DNA of 64,000 nucleotides, taken from assembly GCF_023806635.1 (NCBI RefSeq), contig NZ_JAMTDQ010000043.1:1-64000 (forward strand), read 5' to 3'. Position numbers and translations under genes: made by a program. Within the stretch, counting starts at the first letter, position 1. Every line of letters starts with the position of its first letter. The stretch is from Accumulibacter sp. (GTDB lineage Bacteria > Pseudomonadota > Gammaproteobacteria > Burkholderiales > Rhodocyclaceae). This document shows positions 16,726 to 24,809 of this stretch, piece by piece. The notes under the pieces are model-generated. The model did not search any database. It was not told where the DNA came from and saw only the letters and a list, made by a program, of their open reading frames with translations.

Positions 16726-19031
16726 CAGCACACCTCGGGAACGACCGGTACCGCCACTGCGGCCTCGTCGGCGAAGGGATTCGCCGTCGCCGACAGGTCT
16801 ACCGGTGCGCCGCCCCCGGCCGCGCTGTCGTCGACCGCGACGACGCTCAGCAGCTCGGGCAGCTGCCATGCCGTCAGTTCGAGCGACTGGCTGCCGTCGG
16901 CGGTATTGCGCGTCAGCAGCCGCCACTGGCCGCGACCGTCGATGTCGACACGTTCGAAGAGGTTGATGCCGCCGACCTCGGCGACGCCGGCCACCCGCGA
17001 CACCTCGACCTCCAGCTCGCGCTCGCGCACCGTCCGCCCGAGCGGCCAGCCGCTGCCGCCGGCACCGTACGGTGGCAGCGGCCAGAGCAGCCGGCGCAGG
17101 GCCTCGCGGACTTCGAACAGCACCGCCTCGCGGCCGAAGCCGTCGCGCATCCGCACGCCGACGGCGACCCCCAGCGGCACGTACTCGCAGCCGATGACGT
17201 AGAGCTCGCTGGCGAGCGGCGTGCGCTGCTCCAGGTGGGCATGCACGCGCTCGATGAACGGACGGTCGGGGCGCGGGTTCGGCGCCTTGCCGAAGGCCCG
17301 CGCCGGCAGGACCATGACGCTGACCACGCCGGGAACCCCGAAGCGGCGCTCGCGCGGCTTGAAACGCGGCATCACCTCGACACGCGCGACGTCGGTCCCC
17401 GGCACCTCCTGCGCCAGGCGCCGGTAGTCGTCGGCGGTCACCGCCCGCTCGCCATGCCGCAACAGCGACGGGATCCGCTGTTCCGCCCGCGCCAGCGTCT
17501 CGGCGTCCTCACCGCCCTCGCTGGCGAGCGGCTGCAGAACCTTGATCGCCGGCAGCGGCCGCTGCGCGCCGACGATGCTGGCCGTCGTCACCTCGCTCAG
17601 GCTCGCCGGCGGCAGGTTGCCGGCGCGACCGCCACCGAAGCGCCCATGCGCGAGGCGGACCCGCATCTGCCGCTCGGGGACGCGGCCGCGCACCCCGTCG
17701 CCGAAGCGCAGGCTGCCGGCCTCGGCATCGATCTCGAACACCGCCGCCTCGCGCGCCAGCAGCGGGTCGGCGGCGATCGCGGCGAGGTCGTCGACCCGCT
17801 GCCACGGCTGGTATCCACGGCCCGGCTCCTCGACCTGGATCTGCAGCGTGTCGACATCGACCGAACCGGCCGGCAGGCGGAAGACCTGGTCGGCGGCACC
17901 GGTCGACACGCCGAGCACGCGGCCGCCGACCGTGCTGCGCTGATCGACCGCGACGGCGTTGATGCCCACCCAGGCGAGCCTGAGACTGGCGACGCCGCTG
18001 CCCGGCCGCGGCCGCAGGCGCAGCCAGCCGACCAGACGCACCGCCTTCTCCGGATCGTCGATGCGCGGCGGATTGTCGCCGACACCGGCGCGCGGGTTCT
18101 CGCCGACGTCGTTGACCGGTGCCCAGAGCAGCGACTCGTCGGGCATCGGCAGGCGCAGCACACCCGGCCGGGTCAGTCCCGCGGTCGTGTCGTTGGCCTC
18201 GCCTGGCAGCGGCTCGACGCTCAGGTAATCGGCGTTGATGCCGTCGGCGGCGCGTGTCACCACTTCCCACAGCACCGCCACGCGGGCGCGCGGCCCGACT
18301 TCCTCGAACAGCGCCGGCGCCGCGATCGCCGGCACGACGCCGATCGACAACAGCGCCGTCGCGCCGCTGTCGCCGCCGCCGAGCGCCGCACGCGCGGCCG
18401 CGTTGGTCGCCGCCTGCTGCTCGGGCCGCTGCGCGACCGGCGCCAGCAGCGCCAGCCAGAGCGCCCGGTCGACGCTGTCGGCGAAGACATCGACGCCATC
18501 GCCGCTCGCCGCCTGGCCGCCGACGAAGAGCGGCGTCGCCAGGTAGCCCCTGGCGGCGGTATCGATGCGGTGCAGCTTCTGCAGGCCGGCGAGCACCGCC
18601 TCGAGACGCGCCGCCTCGCCGTCGGCCAGAGGCTGCTTGCTCCACGCCTCGCCAGCCACTGGCAGCAGCGTCGTCTCGGCCAGCGTCTCGAAAGGCAGCG
18701 GCGCCTTGATGCGGGCGCCGGCGGCGAGAGTCAGTCCGGTCAGCTCGGTCGGCTGGGCAAACGCCAGGCTGACGATCGTCGCCGCCGGCCGCGCCGGCCG
18801 CAGGCCCTGGCCGAGCAGCTTGAGGAAGACCAGCCGCTGCCGTTCGGGAATCAGGTTGACGCGATAGAGCAGCGCATCGCCGAGCCAGGCGAAGAGCTCC
18901 AGCAGCGTCCGGCCGGGGTCGCCGAGGCGCGGGTTGGTCCATTCCGGCGTATGCGCCGGGATGCGTGCCAGCAGATCCTCGAGCAGATCGTCGAAGCTGC
19001 GGTCGTCAAGACGGGGTGGCAGGATCGGCAT
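16725..19031 (-). CDS. Baseplate assembly protein, gpJ-like (Pvc11)
   Basis: 768 residues, the expected size for the putative baseplate assembly family. The N-terminus has PRLDDRSFDDLLEDL and DPGRTLLELFAWLGDALLYR, the conserved start of gpJ/T4 gp6-like proteins, which form the baseplate ring. Later GDGVRGRVPERQMRVRLA and YRRLAQEVPGTDVARVEV are also typical. It overlaps the gp25 gene stop as ATGA and the tail-protein-I start by one base. The gp25-gpJ-gpI order is the standard baseplate module. Confidence 0.85.
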   Translation of the reverse strand: MPILPPRLDDRSFDDLLEDLLARIPAHTPEWTNPRLGDPGRTLLELFAWLGDALLYRVNLIPERQRLVFLKLLGQGLRPARPAATIVSLAFAQPTELTGLTLAAGARIKAPLPFETLAETTLLPVAGEAWSKQPLADGEAARLEAVLAGLQKLHRIDTAARGYLATPLFVGGQAASGDGVDVFADSVDRALWLALLAPVAQRPEQQAATNAAARAALGGGDSGATALLSIGVVPAIAAPALFEEVGPRARVAVLWEVVTRAADGINADYLSVEPLPGEANDTTAGLTRPGVLRLPMPDESLLWAPVNDVGENPRAGVGDNPPRIDDPEKAVRLVGWLRLRPRPGSGVASLRLAWVGINAVAVDQRSTVGGRVLGVSTGAADQVFRLPAGSVDVDTLQIQVEEPGRGYQPWQRVDDLAAIAADPLLAREAAVFEIDAEAGSLRFGDGVRGRVPERQMRVRLAHGRFGGGRAGNLPPASLSEVTTASIVGAQRPLPAIKVLQPLASEGGEDAETLARAEQRIPSLLRHGERAVTADDYRRLAQEVPGTDVARVEVMPRFKPRERRFGVPGVVSVMVLPARAFGKAPNPRPDRPFIERVHAHLEQRTPLASELYVIGCEYVPLGVAVGVRMRDGFGREAVLFEVREALRRLLWPLPPYGAGGSGWPLGRTVRERELEVEVSRVAGVAEVGGINLFERVDIDGRGQWRLLTRNTADGSQSLELTAWQLPELLSVVAVDDSAAGGGAPVDLSATANPFADEAAVAVPVVPEVC

Positions 19032-19432
19032 CAGCCCTCCTCCAGGCGAACGGTGACGGCCAGCGCGCCGGGTGTGCCGGAGCGGGCGAGTCGGTAGGCG
19101 ATCTCGAGCCGCAGGTCGGAGGGCTGCTCAGGAACCTCGAAGACCTCGACCCGGTCGAGCAGGATGCGGCGCTCCCAGCGAGCGAGCGAGTCCATCACCC
19201 AGTCGCGGATCTGGCGCCGCGTCGCCAGGTTGTTCGGTGCGTGCAGCAGGCGATCGAGGCCGGCACCGAACTCCGGGCGCATCAGCTGCTCGCCCGGACG
19301 GGTACTCAGGATGACGCGGATCGACTGGCGCACGCTGGCTTCCAGATCGGGCCAGTCGAGCCGTCCATGCTCGTCCGGCAGCGCGAAGAGCGGCCAGCCG
19401 AGTAGCGGACGCGGCAACGGGCTGCTGTTCAT
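19031..19432 (-). CDS. gp25/GPW baseplate wedge protein (Pvc9)
   Basis: 133 residues from ATG 19432, with GGAGGTG five bases upstream. A GTG one codon earlier is also possible. Motifs include SVRQSIRVILSTRPGEQLMR, PEFGAGLDRLLHAPNN and VEVFEVPEQPSDLRLEIAYR, a clear match to the gp25-like lysozyme-fold family of baseplate wedges. It shares one base with the stop of the anchored protein gene and overlaps gpJ by four bases. Confidence 0.92.
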   Translation of the reverse strand: MNSSPLPRPLLGWPLFALPDEHGRLDWPDLEASVRQSIRVILSTRPGEQLMRPEFGAGLDRLLHAPNNLATRRQIRDWVMDSLARWERRILLDRVEVFEVPEQPSDLRLEIAYRLARSGTPGALAVTVRLEEG

Positions 19433-21213
19433 CACTCACCTCCTCCCTTCTTCGGGAACGGGATGCAGATCTTGATGAACATCATCCAGCGGAAGAACAG
19501 GTCGAACAGCGACAGGAAGATGTTGAGCACGATGAAGGCGCAGATGGTGATGATCGGGATGTTGAAGCTGCAGATCCAGCCCAGCTTGAGGCCGCTGTCG
19601 GCCGGTTTCTTGCCCTCCATGAGGTCGAGCGGATCGCCCGCCAGCAGGTTCTGCAGCGACGCCGGCACCGTGAAGGCGACGTTCGGCACCAGCTTCTTCA
19701 GCATCTCGCGATCGCTCGGGTCGGGCAGCGGCACCTGCACCGGCGGCGCGCCACCGCCCTCGTACCACGGCGCGATGACGAACGGTGGGCTGTAGTCGCT
19801 CCACACCGTGCGTTGCGGGCAGTGTCCCTCGGGCTTCAGGCGGACGAAGGCGCGCAGGACGTAGCGCGCGGCGGGGTCGTCGAAGCGGCCGGCGACGCCG
19901 CTGACGGCGTCGAAGCGGCGCTGCAGGCAGGCCGACAGCGCGCTCGCCAGCGCCGTGCTGCGCGCGCCGTCGAGCGCTGGCCAGGCGGCCGGGATCGCCG
20001 GCGGCGGCGAAATCGCCTCGCCATCGAGCAGGATGCGGCTCGCCTCCGCCAGGAAGACGCCCGCCGGCCTGCTGCCCGCGATCGGCTTGCCGGCGGCATC
20101 GGCGAGCGGCAGCGCGATGCCGTCGAGCAGCGTCTGCAGCGCGTCGCCCTCGGCGTGGTCGCCGAAGGCGTCGAACTCCACCGCCAGCTGGCGCAGGAGC
20201 AGGAGCAGGCGCTTCATGCTGCCCTGGTCGCTGTCCGCCGGATTGCCGGCGATCGCCGCCAGGTCCGGCGTCAGCGACCGCCCCGGCCGTGGCAGACTGT
20301 CGGCGAGGCCGCGCAGCGGGCCGACCAGATGCGCCATGAAGTCGCTGCTCGCCGGACCGAAGGCCTGCTCGTCGAAACGCGGCGCACCGCCCTCGGCTTT
20401 CTCGCTGCTCGTCGTCGGCACCAGGCCGTAGAACAGCGTCGCGCCGGCAGCCGCGCAGACGTCGGGTGGCGCGAGGAACATCGGCACCACCGCTTCGTCG
20501 AGCAGCGCATCCTCCTGGGCGGCAAGCAGCAGCCGCACTTCGTCGTCGAGCACCGGCTGGCCGGTGCTCGGGCGGTCCAGGCGGCGCAGCGCGTCGGGAT
20601 CGTGCCGATTGCCGCTGGCCGCGCCGTCGGCGGCGGTGCTGACGCGCACCCAGCCGCGCAGGCTGTCGCCGGAACGCATCCAGCCCTGCTTCAGCTCGCG
20701 ACCGCTGGCGTCGCGCACCAGGCGACGGATCACCAGGCCGGCGCCATCGACGCGTTGCGGATCGATGCGCGGCTCGCCCGGCGTATCGCAGCGCGCTTCC
20801 ATCAGCGCCATGTGGAACTGCCGCTGGATCGGCTGGAAGAGCTTCAGCAGCGACTCGCCAGTCGCCGCGCGGCGGATCTCCTCGATCCGCGCCGTCGCGT
20901 CCTGCGCGCTCCCCGCCGTCGGCACGGCCGCCACCCGCCCGCCGGCGAGACCCAGCTTGCGGCTGGCGCGGCGCAGGTTGTTGAACAGCTCGCGACCGCT
21001 CGCCTTGCCGCCGCGCGGTCGCGAATCGCTGCCGCTGGCGACGCTGGCGGGCCGCGCCAGGCTGGCGCGCAGTGCGACGCGACCGCCGGCATCGCGCAGG
21101 CCGGCCAGCACCGCTTCGATGAAGTCCTCGTCGCTGCGCTGCAGGATCGCCGGCGCGCCGCCAGTGGCGAGGTCGCGCGGCGCCGACAGGATCACCTCGT
21201 GATGCTTCACCAT
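19432..21213 (-). CDS. eCIS protein with C-terminal hydrophobic anchor
   Basis: 593 residues from ATG 21213, overlapping the spike gene by seven bases. The soluble part (about 1-540) has no recognised fold. The last ~55 residues contain IPIITICAFIVLNIFLSLF and LFFRWMMFIKICIPFP, two adjacent strongly hydrophobic stretches, and end in a Lys/Gly-rich tail. I have seen this C-terminal anchor type in uncharacterised proteins of other eCIS loci. A free extracellular particle does not need a membrane protein, so this gene may tether the machine or its assembly platform to the inner membrane. That role is inference from topology and context. Confidence 0.65.
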   Translation of the reverse strand: MVKHHEVILSAPRDLATGGAPAILQRSDEDFIEAVLAGLRDAGGRVALRASLARPASVASGSDSRPRGGKASGRELFNNLRRASRKLGLAGGRVAAVPTAGSAQDATARIEEIRRAATGESLLKLFQPIQRQFHMALMEARCDTPGEPRIDPQRVDGAGLVIRRLVRDASGRELKQGWMRSGDSLRGWVRVSTAADGAASGNRHDPDALRRLDRPSTGQPVLDDEVRLLLAAQEDALLDEAVVPMFLAPPDVCAAAGATLFYGLVPTTSSEKAEGGAPRFDEQAFGPASSDFMAHLVGPLRGLADSLPRPGRSLTPDLAAIAGNPADSDQGSMKRLLLLLRQLAVEFDAFGDHAEGDALQTLLDGIALPLADAAGKPIAGSRPAGVFLAEASRILLDGEAISPPPAIPAAWPALDGARSTALASALSACLQRRFDAVSGVAGRFDDPAARYVLRAFVRLKPEGHCPQRTVWSDYSPPFVIAPWYEGGGAPPVQVPLPDPSDREMLKKLVPNVAFTVPASLQNLLAGDPLDLMEGKKPADSGLKLGWICSFNIPIITICAFIVLNIFLSLFDLFFRWMMFIKICIPFPKKGGGE

Positions 21214-21893
21214 ATGTTCCCCGCTCCCGGTGTGTAGCTGGTGGAGATGACCGAGGTCGCCTGCAGCACCTCGCACTTGACGATGCCCGAGAACTTGGCG
21301 AGCGCGGCATCGACCGTCACCATGCCGGCGCTGACCTTGACCTGTGGCGCGTCGACCTTGACCTCGGCGCTGGCGGTGACGCTGATCCGCGCCGCCTCCA
21401 TCACCACCCTGTTGCCGTTCGAGTCCTCGAGCGTGACCTTGCCGGGTCCGTCCGAAAGGGTGAATTTCTGCCCGCCGGGGGTCTCGAGCTGCAGCTTCTC
21501 CTGCCCCTGCTGGTCGTCGAGGGTGATGGTGACGCCGTTCTTCGAGCGGATGCGCTTGAAGCGGTTGCCCTCGTCGCCGAGATCGGCCGGCGATGCGCTG
21601 CTGCCGTTCCACAGCCCGCCGAGCACCAGCGGATGACGTACATCGCCCTGCACGAAGACCACCAGCACCTCGTCATCGACGTCCGGCATCAGGAAGGCGC
21701 CGCGGTCGGCACCGGCGAACGGACAGACGACGCGCGCCCAGAGCGGCGCGTCCTGCCCGTCGACGCCGTCGAAGGCGAGCAGTCGCACCTGCACCCGGTT
21801 GCGCCGCTCGGGATCGGAGAGATCGACGACGCGTGCCAGCTGCGCGCCGTTGAGCCAGCCGGCTGCGGGCTGGAAATGGCAGGCGCGGTCCAT
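21207..21893 (-). CDS. OB-fold spike protein (gpV/VgrG C-terminal half)
   Basis: 228 residues from ATG 21893, sharing one base with the hub gene stop. Residues about 15-95 form the gp5/VgrG OB domain (ARVVDLSDPERRNRVQVRL, LWARVVCPFAGADRGAF, MPDVDDEVLVVFVQGD, RHPLVLGGLWNG). It is followed by the β-helical needle with alternating short strands (NGVTITLDDQQGQEKLQLET onward). This is the central spike of the baseplate. In Pvc8 and VgrG the hub and spike are one protein. Here they are two adjacent genes, as in P2-like phages. Confidence 0.88.
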   Translation of the reverse strand: MDRACHFQPAAGWLNGAQLARVVDLSDPERRNRVQVRLLAFDGVDGQDAPLWARVVCPFAGADRGAFLMPDVDDEVLVVFVQGDVRHPLVLGGLWNGSSASPADLGDEGNRFKRIRSKNGVTITLDDQQGQEKLQLETPGGQKFTLSDGPGKVTLEDSNGNRVVMEAARISVTASAEVKVDAPQVKVSAGMVTVDAALAKFSGIVKCEVLQATSVISTSYTPGAGNIW

Positions 21894-22984
21894 CACCCGT
21901 CTCCCAGCCAGGCGCACTCGCCGACGAACTCGGTGCGATAGCCGGCGCGCACGTCGTAGAGGTGGCGCGCCGCGACGACGTAGTAACTGTTGTCCCAGCG
22001 ACGCGAGAGGCCACTGACGCTGACCGTCGTGCCGACGCGCAACTGGGCGTTGCCCTCGGCGACGCCCTCGAGGCGGACGAAGCGCCGCGCGCGCTGGTCG
22101 AAGGCTGCCTCGGCCACTGCCTGCGCCTCGGCAGCGCTCGCCAGCGCCAGGTTGGCGATGTGCTCGTGGCGCGGCGCGAGCGCCCGCGCGAGCCAGTCGG
22201 CGCCGCTGCTGCCGCTGCCCGGACCGCCATGCGCCAGACTGCTGGCCTCGCCGCTGACCTCGCTGCCGCCGACCGGGTCCCAGCCGGCGGTGCTGACGCT
22301 CGTCACCTGCTGCGCCAGGTCGGCCACGACGCGCGCGCGCGCCAGCTGTCCGTGCAGCTCGAGCTGCAGCTCGCCGCGCCGCACGTCGCCGCGGGGTGCG
22401 ACCTGCAACTCGTCGCCGACGATCTGCAGGTCGGCGTCGAAACGGCCGAGCAGCCGCCGCAGGAAGGCGAGATCGCTCTCGTTGAGCTGCGCCCAGGTGC
22501 CGACCGGTGTGCTCAGTCCCTGCACCGACGGCCGCAGCCCGAGTTCGCCGGCGACCGCGCTGACCACGTCGGCCGGCGGCATGTCGCTGTAGACCTTGCT
22601 GCGGCGGGCCATTCGCGCCCGCCCGAGCGCGTCTTCGGCGAGCACCACGAGTTCCGGTGGCGCCCCCGGCGCGAAGTCGGCCTCGAGGCCGCTGACCACA
22701 CCACGGAAGAGCTCGCGCGGCTGGCCCTCGTCGCCGCTGTATACCTCGATCGCCGTTCCCAGCGTCATCCGTGAGCCATCCTCGAAGGCATACTCGGCGT
22801 TGCCATCGGTGGTGCTCGCCCAGTTCGAGAAGCGCAGTTCGGCCGTCGTCATGCCGCCCTCGGACTCCTCGATGCGCATACCGATGAGCAGTTCGGAGAC
22901 GCGCAGATCCTCCCGCCCGGCCAGCCGCAGCGTCGGCCGGGCACGATAGACGGCAGCGCGACTGACCGAGGTCTCGACCGGCAT
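21893..22984 (-). CDS. gpD-like baseplate hub (VgrG N-terminal half)
   Basis: 363 residues. Motifs of the phage late control D/gp27 family are present: DLRVSELLIGMRIEESEGGM, FRGVVSGLEADF, LVVLAEDALGRARMARRSK, YSDMPPADVVSAVAGELGL and LNESDLAFLRRLLGRFDADL. It should form the trimeric hub joining tube and spike. It lies between the DUF5908-type microprotein and the spike gene, the usual eCIS order. Confidence 0.88.
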   Translation of the reverse strand: MPVETSVSRAAVYRARPTLRLAGREDLRVSELLIGMRIEESEGGMTTAELRFSNWASTTDGNAEYAFEDGSRMTLGTAIEVYSGDEGQPRELFRGVVSGLEADFAPGAPPELVVLAEDALGRARMARRSKVYSDMPPADVVSAVAGELGLRPSVQGLSTPVGTWAQLNESDLAFLRRLLGRFDADLQIVGDELQVAPRGDVRRGELQLELHGQLARARVVADLAQQVTSVSTAGWDPVGGSEVSGEASSLAHGGPGSGSSGADWLARALAPRHEHIANLALASAAEAQAVAEAAFDQRARRFVRLEGVAEGNAQLRVGTTVSVSGLSRRWDNSYYVVAARHLYDVRAGYRTEFVGECAWLGDG

Positions 22985-22996
22985 GGCGCCCTGCCC

Positions 22997-23170
22997 CTAG
23001 TCCGCCAGCCAGCGCCGCCGGCGCTCGTCGCGCAGCGCCAGTTCGCGCAGCACGCCGGGCAGCAGCTCGCGCTCGCGTCCCGCAGCGGCCGCCGGCGCAC
23101 CGCCCTCAGCCGGCTCTTCCTGCCGCTCCGGGCTGACCTCGGCCTGCATCTCTTCGATCCTGATCGGCAT
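22997..23170 (-). CDS. DUF5908-type eCIS microprotein
   Basis: 57 residues from ATG 23170 to a TAG ending at 22997. It begins MPIRIEEMQAEV, like the short eCIS proteins grouped as DUF5908 that start with a PI.I.E pattern. An Ala/Glu-rich middle is followed by a basic helix (ELALRDERRRRWLAD). It fills the gap between the tube-cap and hub genes, where such microproteins are usually found. Function unknown, possibly a chaperone or plug for the hub. Confidence 0.75.
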   Translation of the reverse strand: MPIRIEEMQAEVSPERQEEPAEGGAPAAAAGRERELLPGVLRELALRDERRRRWLAD

Positions 23171-23184
23171 CCTTTCACTCTCCC

Positions 23185-24336
23185 TCAGGCGCGCGCGCCG
23201 ATGACGAACTCGGCCTCGCCGCTGACATCGGCCTTCAGGCCGCTACCGCCACCGTCGAGCAGGCGCCCGCCGACGGCCACCTTGCCGGCGCTCGAGATGC
23301 CCGCCGATTCCTGCAGCAGGCGGCTCGGCGACAGGGCGCGCGAAGTCGGCTTGCTGTCGACCCGCAGCCCGGCGAAGGAGCCGCCGGCAGCGCCAAGCGT
23401 CAGACTGGCGCCGCCGCCGATGCCCGCGCCGGCGCCGATTCCCAGACTGGCGCCGGCGCCCGCACCGATCGCCATGCCGCCACCGACCCCCACGCCAACC
23501 CCGGCACCGACTCCCAGCCCGACACCACCGGCGCCGCCACCGGCGGCGAAGGCTGCCGCCGGCAGCAGGCTGACGCCGCCGCCGGCAGCCGCCGCCACGG
23601 CAAAGCCAGCACCCGCCGAGGCACCGATACCGGCGGAAAAGCCGACACCGACCGATGCCCCGGCAGCGAAGCCGACGCTGGCCGAAGCGCCGACGGCGAG
23701 CCCGCCACCGCCGCCGAAGCGCAGGCTCGAGGCGCCGTTGGCGGCGGCGATGCCGCGTGCCGCACGCGGATCGCCGGCCTTGTTCGCTGCACCCTGCGGC
23801 CCGCCGAGCGGGCCCTCTTCGTCCGGCACGACGACCGGCTCGGCGGCGAGGTCGGCGTCGACCGAAGCCTGGTCGCCGCTCGTTCCGCCTTCGAAGCTGA
23901 CCTCCTGGCTCGACAGCGTCAGGTTGATCGACGAGCGCAGCGGCAGGCCGCCGACGGCGAAGAAGTCGATCGTCTCCTTGTACTGCTCGACCATGCCGGT
24001 GAAGGAATAGGCACCCCAGCTGAACTTCACCAGCGGCGGCACCTTCTTGCTCTGCCCCTCCGGTACCGGCTGCAGCAACTGCGCCATCTTGTTGGTCGTG
24101 ATGCGCACGTCCTCGCCGGTGTCGGTGGTGTCGAAGACGACGTCCATCGTCAGCTTGGCGGTCGTCTGGCTGACGTACTGCTTCTTCTTCGCCCCCTGGC
24201 CTTCTTCCTTCAGCGTGTTCGACACCGTGTGCTGCAGGCTCGCCGGATTGAAATGAACCGGCACCGTCACCTTCGGGCCGGTCATCGTCTCGAAGGTCGC
24301 GGGCGTGTCGCTGATGTCGTTGGGAAACTCGGGCAT
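23185..24336 (-). CDS. CIS tube-cap protein (Pvc7-like) with Gly/Ala-repeat tail instead of LysM
   Basis: 383 residues. Residues 1-150 match the CIS tube protein family: VHFNPASLQHTVSNTL, DVVFDTTDTGEDVR, KVPPLVKFSWGAYSFTGMV and FAVGGLPLRSSINLTL. Family members link the tube to the baseplate hub and normally end in a LysM domain. Here no LysM is recognisable. Residues about 200-325 are instead a run of Gly/Ala/Val dipeptides (for example VGLGVGAGVGVGVGGG), followed by a short ordered tail. The replacement may be an elastic or self-associating segment, or a coding repeat expansion. Confidence 0.8.
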   Translation of the reverse strand: MPEFPNDISDTPATFETMTGPKVTVPVHFNPASLQHTVSNTLKEEGQGAKKKQYVSQTTAKLTMDVVFDTTDTGEDVRITTNKMAQLLQPVPEGQSKKVPPLVKFSWGAYSFTGMVEQYKETIDFFAVGGLPLRSSINLTLSSQEVSFEGGTSGDQASVDADLAAEPVVVPDEEGPLGGPQGAANKAGDPRAARGIAAANGASSLRFGGGGGLAVGASASVGFAAGASVGVGFSAGIGASAGAGFAVAAAAGGGVSLLPAAAFAAGGGAGGVGLGVGAGVGVGVGGGMAIGAGAGASLGIGAGAGIGGGASLTLGAAGGSFAGLRVDSKPTSRALSPSRLLQESAGISSAGKVAVGGRLLDGGGSGLKADVSGEAEFVIGARA

Positions 24337-24344
24337 CGCCGGCC

Positions 24345-24809
24345 TCAGCTCACGAGCACCAGGCCCTCGTGGGCCAGGTGCAGTTCCTCGATGCCGATCT
24401 CGTTGCCCTTGGCATTGAGGTCGGCGGCCTTGAACTTGACCGGGATCGCGCGGCGCAGCGCCCAGCGCAGCACCGCTTCGTCAGCACTGTCGCGCATCTC
24501 GATCTCGACCTGCAGGCGATAGGCGTAGGCACCCGCGCCGACCTTGGCAAACCAGTTCCAGAGGTCGCGCGTGTCGCTGATGCCGCGCTTGAGGACGACG
24601 GTGGCAAAGCTCACCGGGCCGGCGCGCTGCACGGCGCCGTAGTTGCTGCCGCCGACCTTGATCACCTTCGGCTCCATCGTCGCCTCCAGCCCGGTGCACT
24701 CCGAGAATGCGCCGCGGCAGAGAGGGACCGCGGCGCCGCTCGGGTTTGCCAGCGACTGCTGGCTGAAGCTGACATGGAAGCGGAAGACGTGCAGCGGCAG
24801 GTCGTTCAT
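24345..24809 (-). CDS. eCIS inner tube protein 2 (Pvc5-like)
   Basis: 154 residues from ATG 24809, sharing one base with the second sheath stop. Residues 1-70 have VFRFHVSFSQQ, FSECTGLEATMEPKVIKVGG and VVLKRGISDTRDLWNWF, the T4 gp19-like tube signature. The C-terminus has PVKFKAADLNAKGNEIGIEE. A tube-initiator role next to the baseplate is usual for the second tube gene. A longer overlapping frame (to 26213) is an artefact inside the sheath gene. Confidence 0.92.
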   Translation of the reverse strand: MNDLPLHVFRFHVSFSQQSLANPSGAAVPLCRGAFSECTGLEATMEPKVIKVGGSNYGAVQRAGPVSFATVVLKRGISDTRDLWNWFAKVGAGAYAYRLQVEIEMRDSADEAVLRWALRRAIPVKFKAADLNAKGNEIGIEELHLAHEGLVLVS

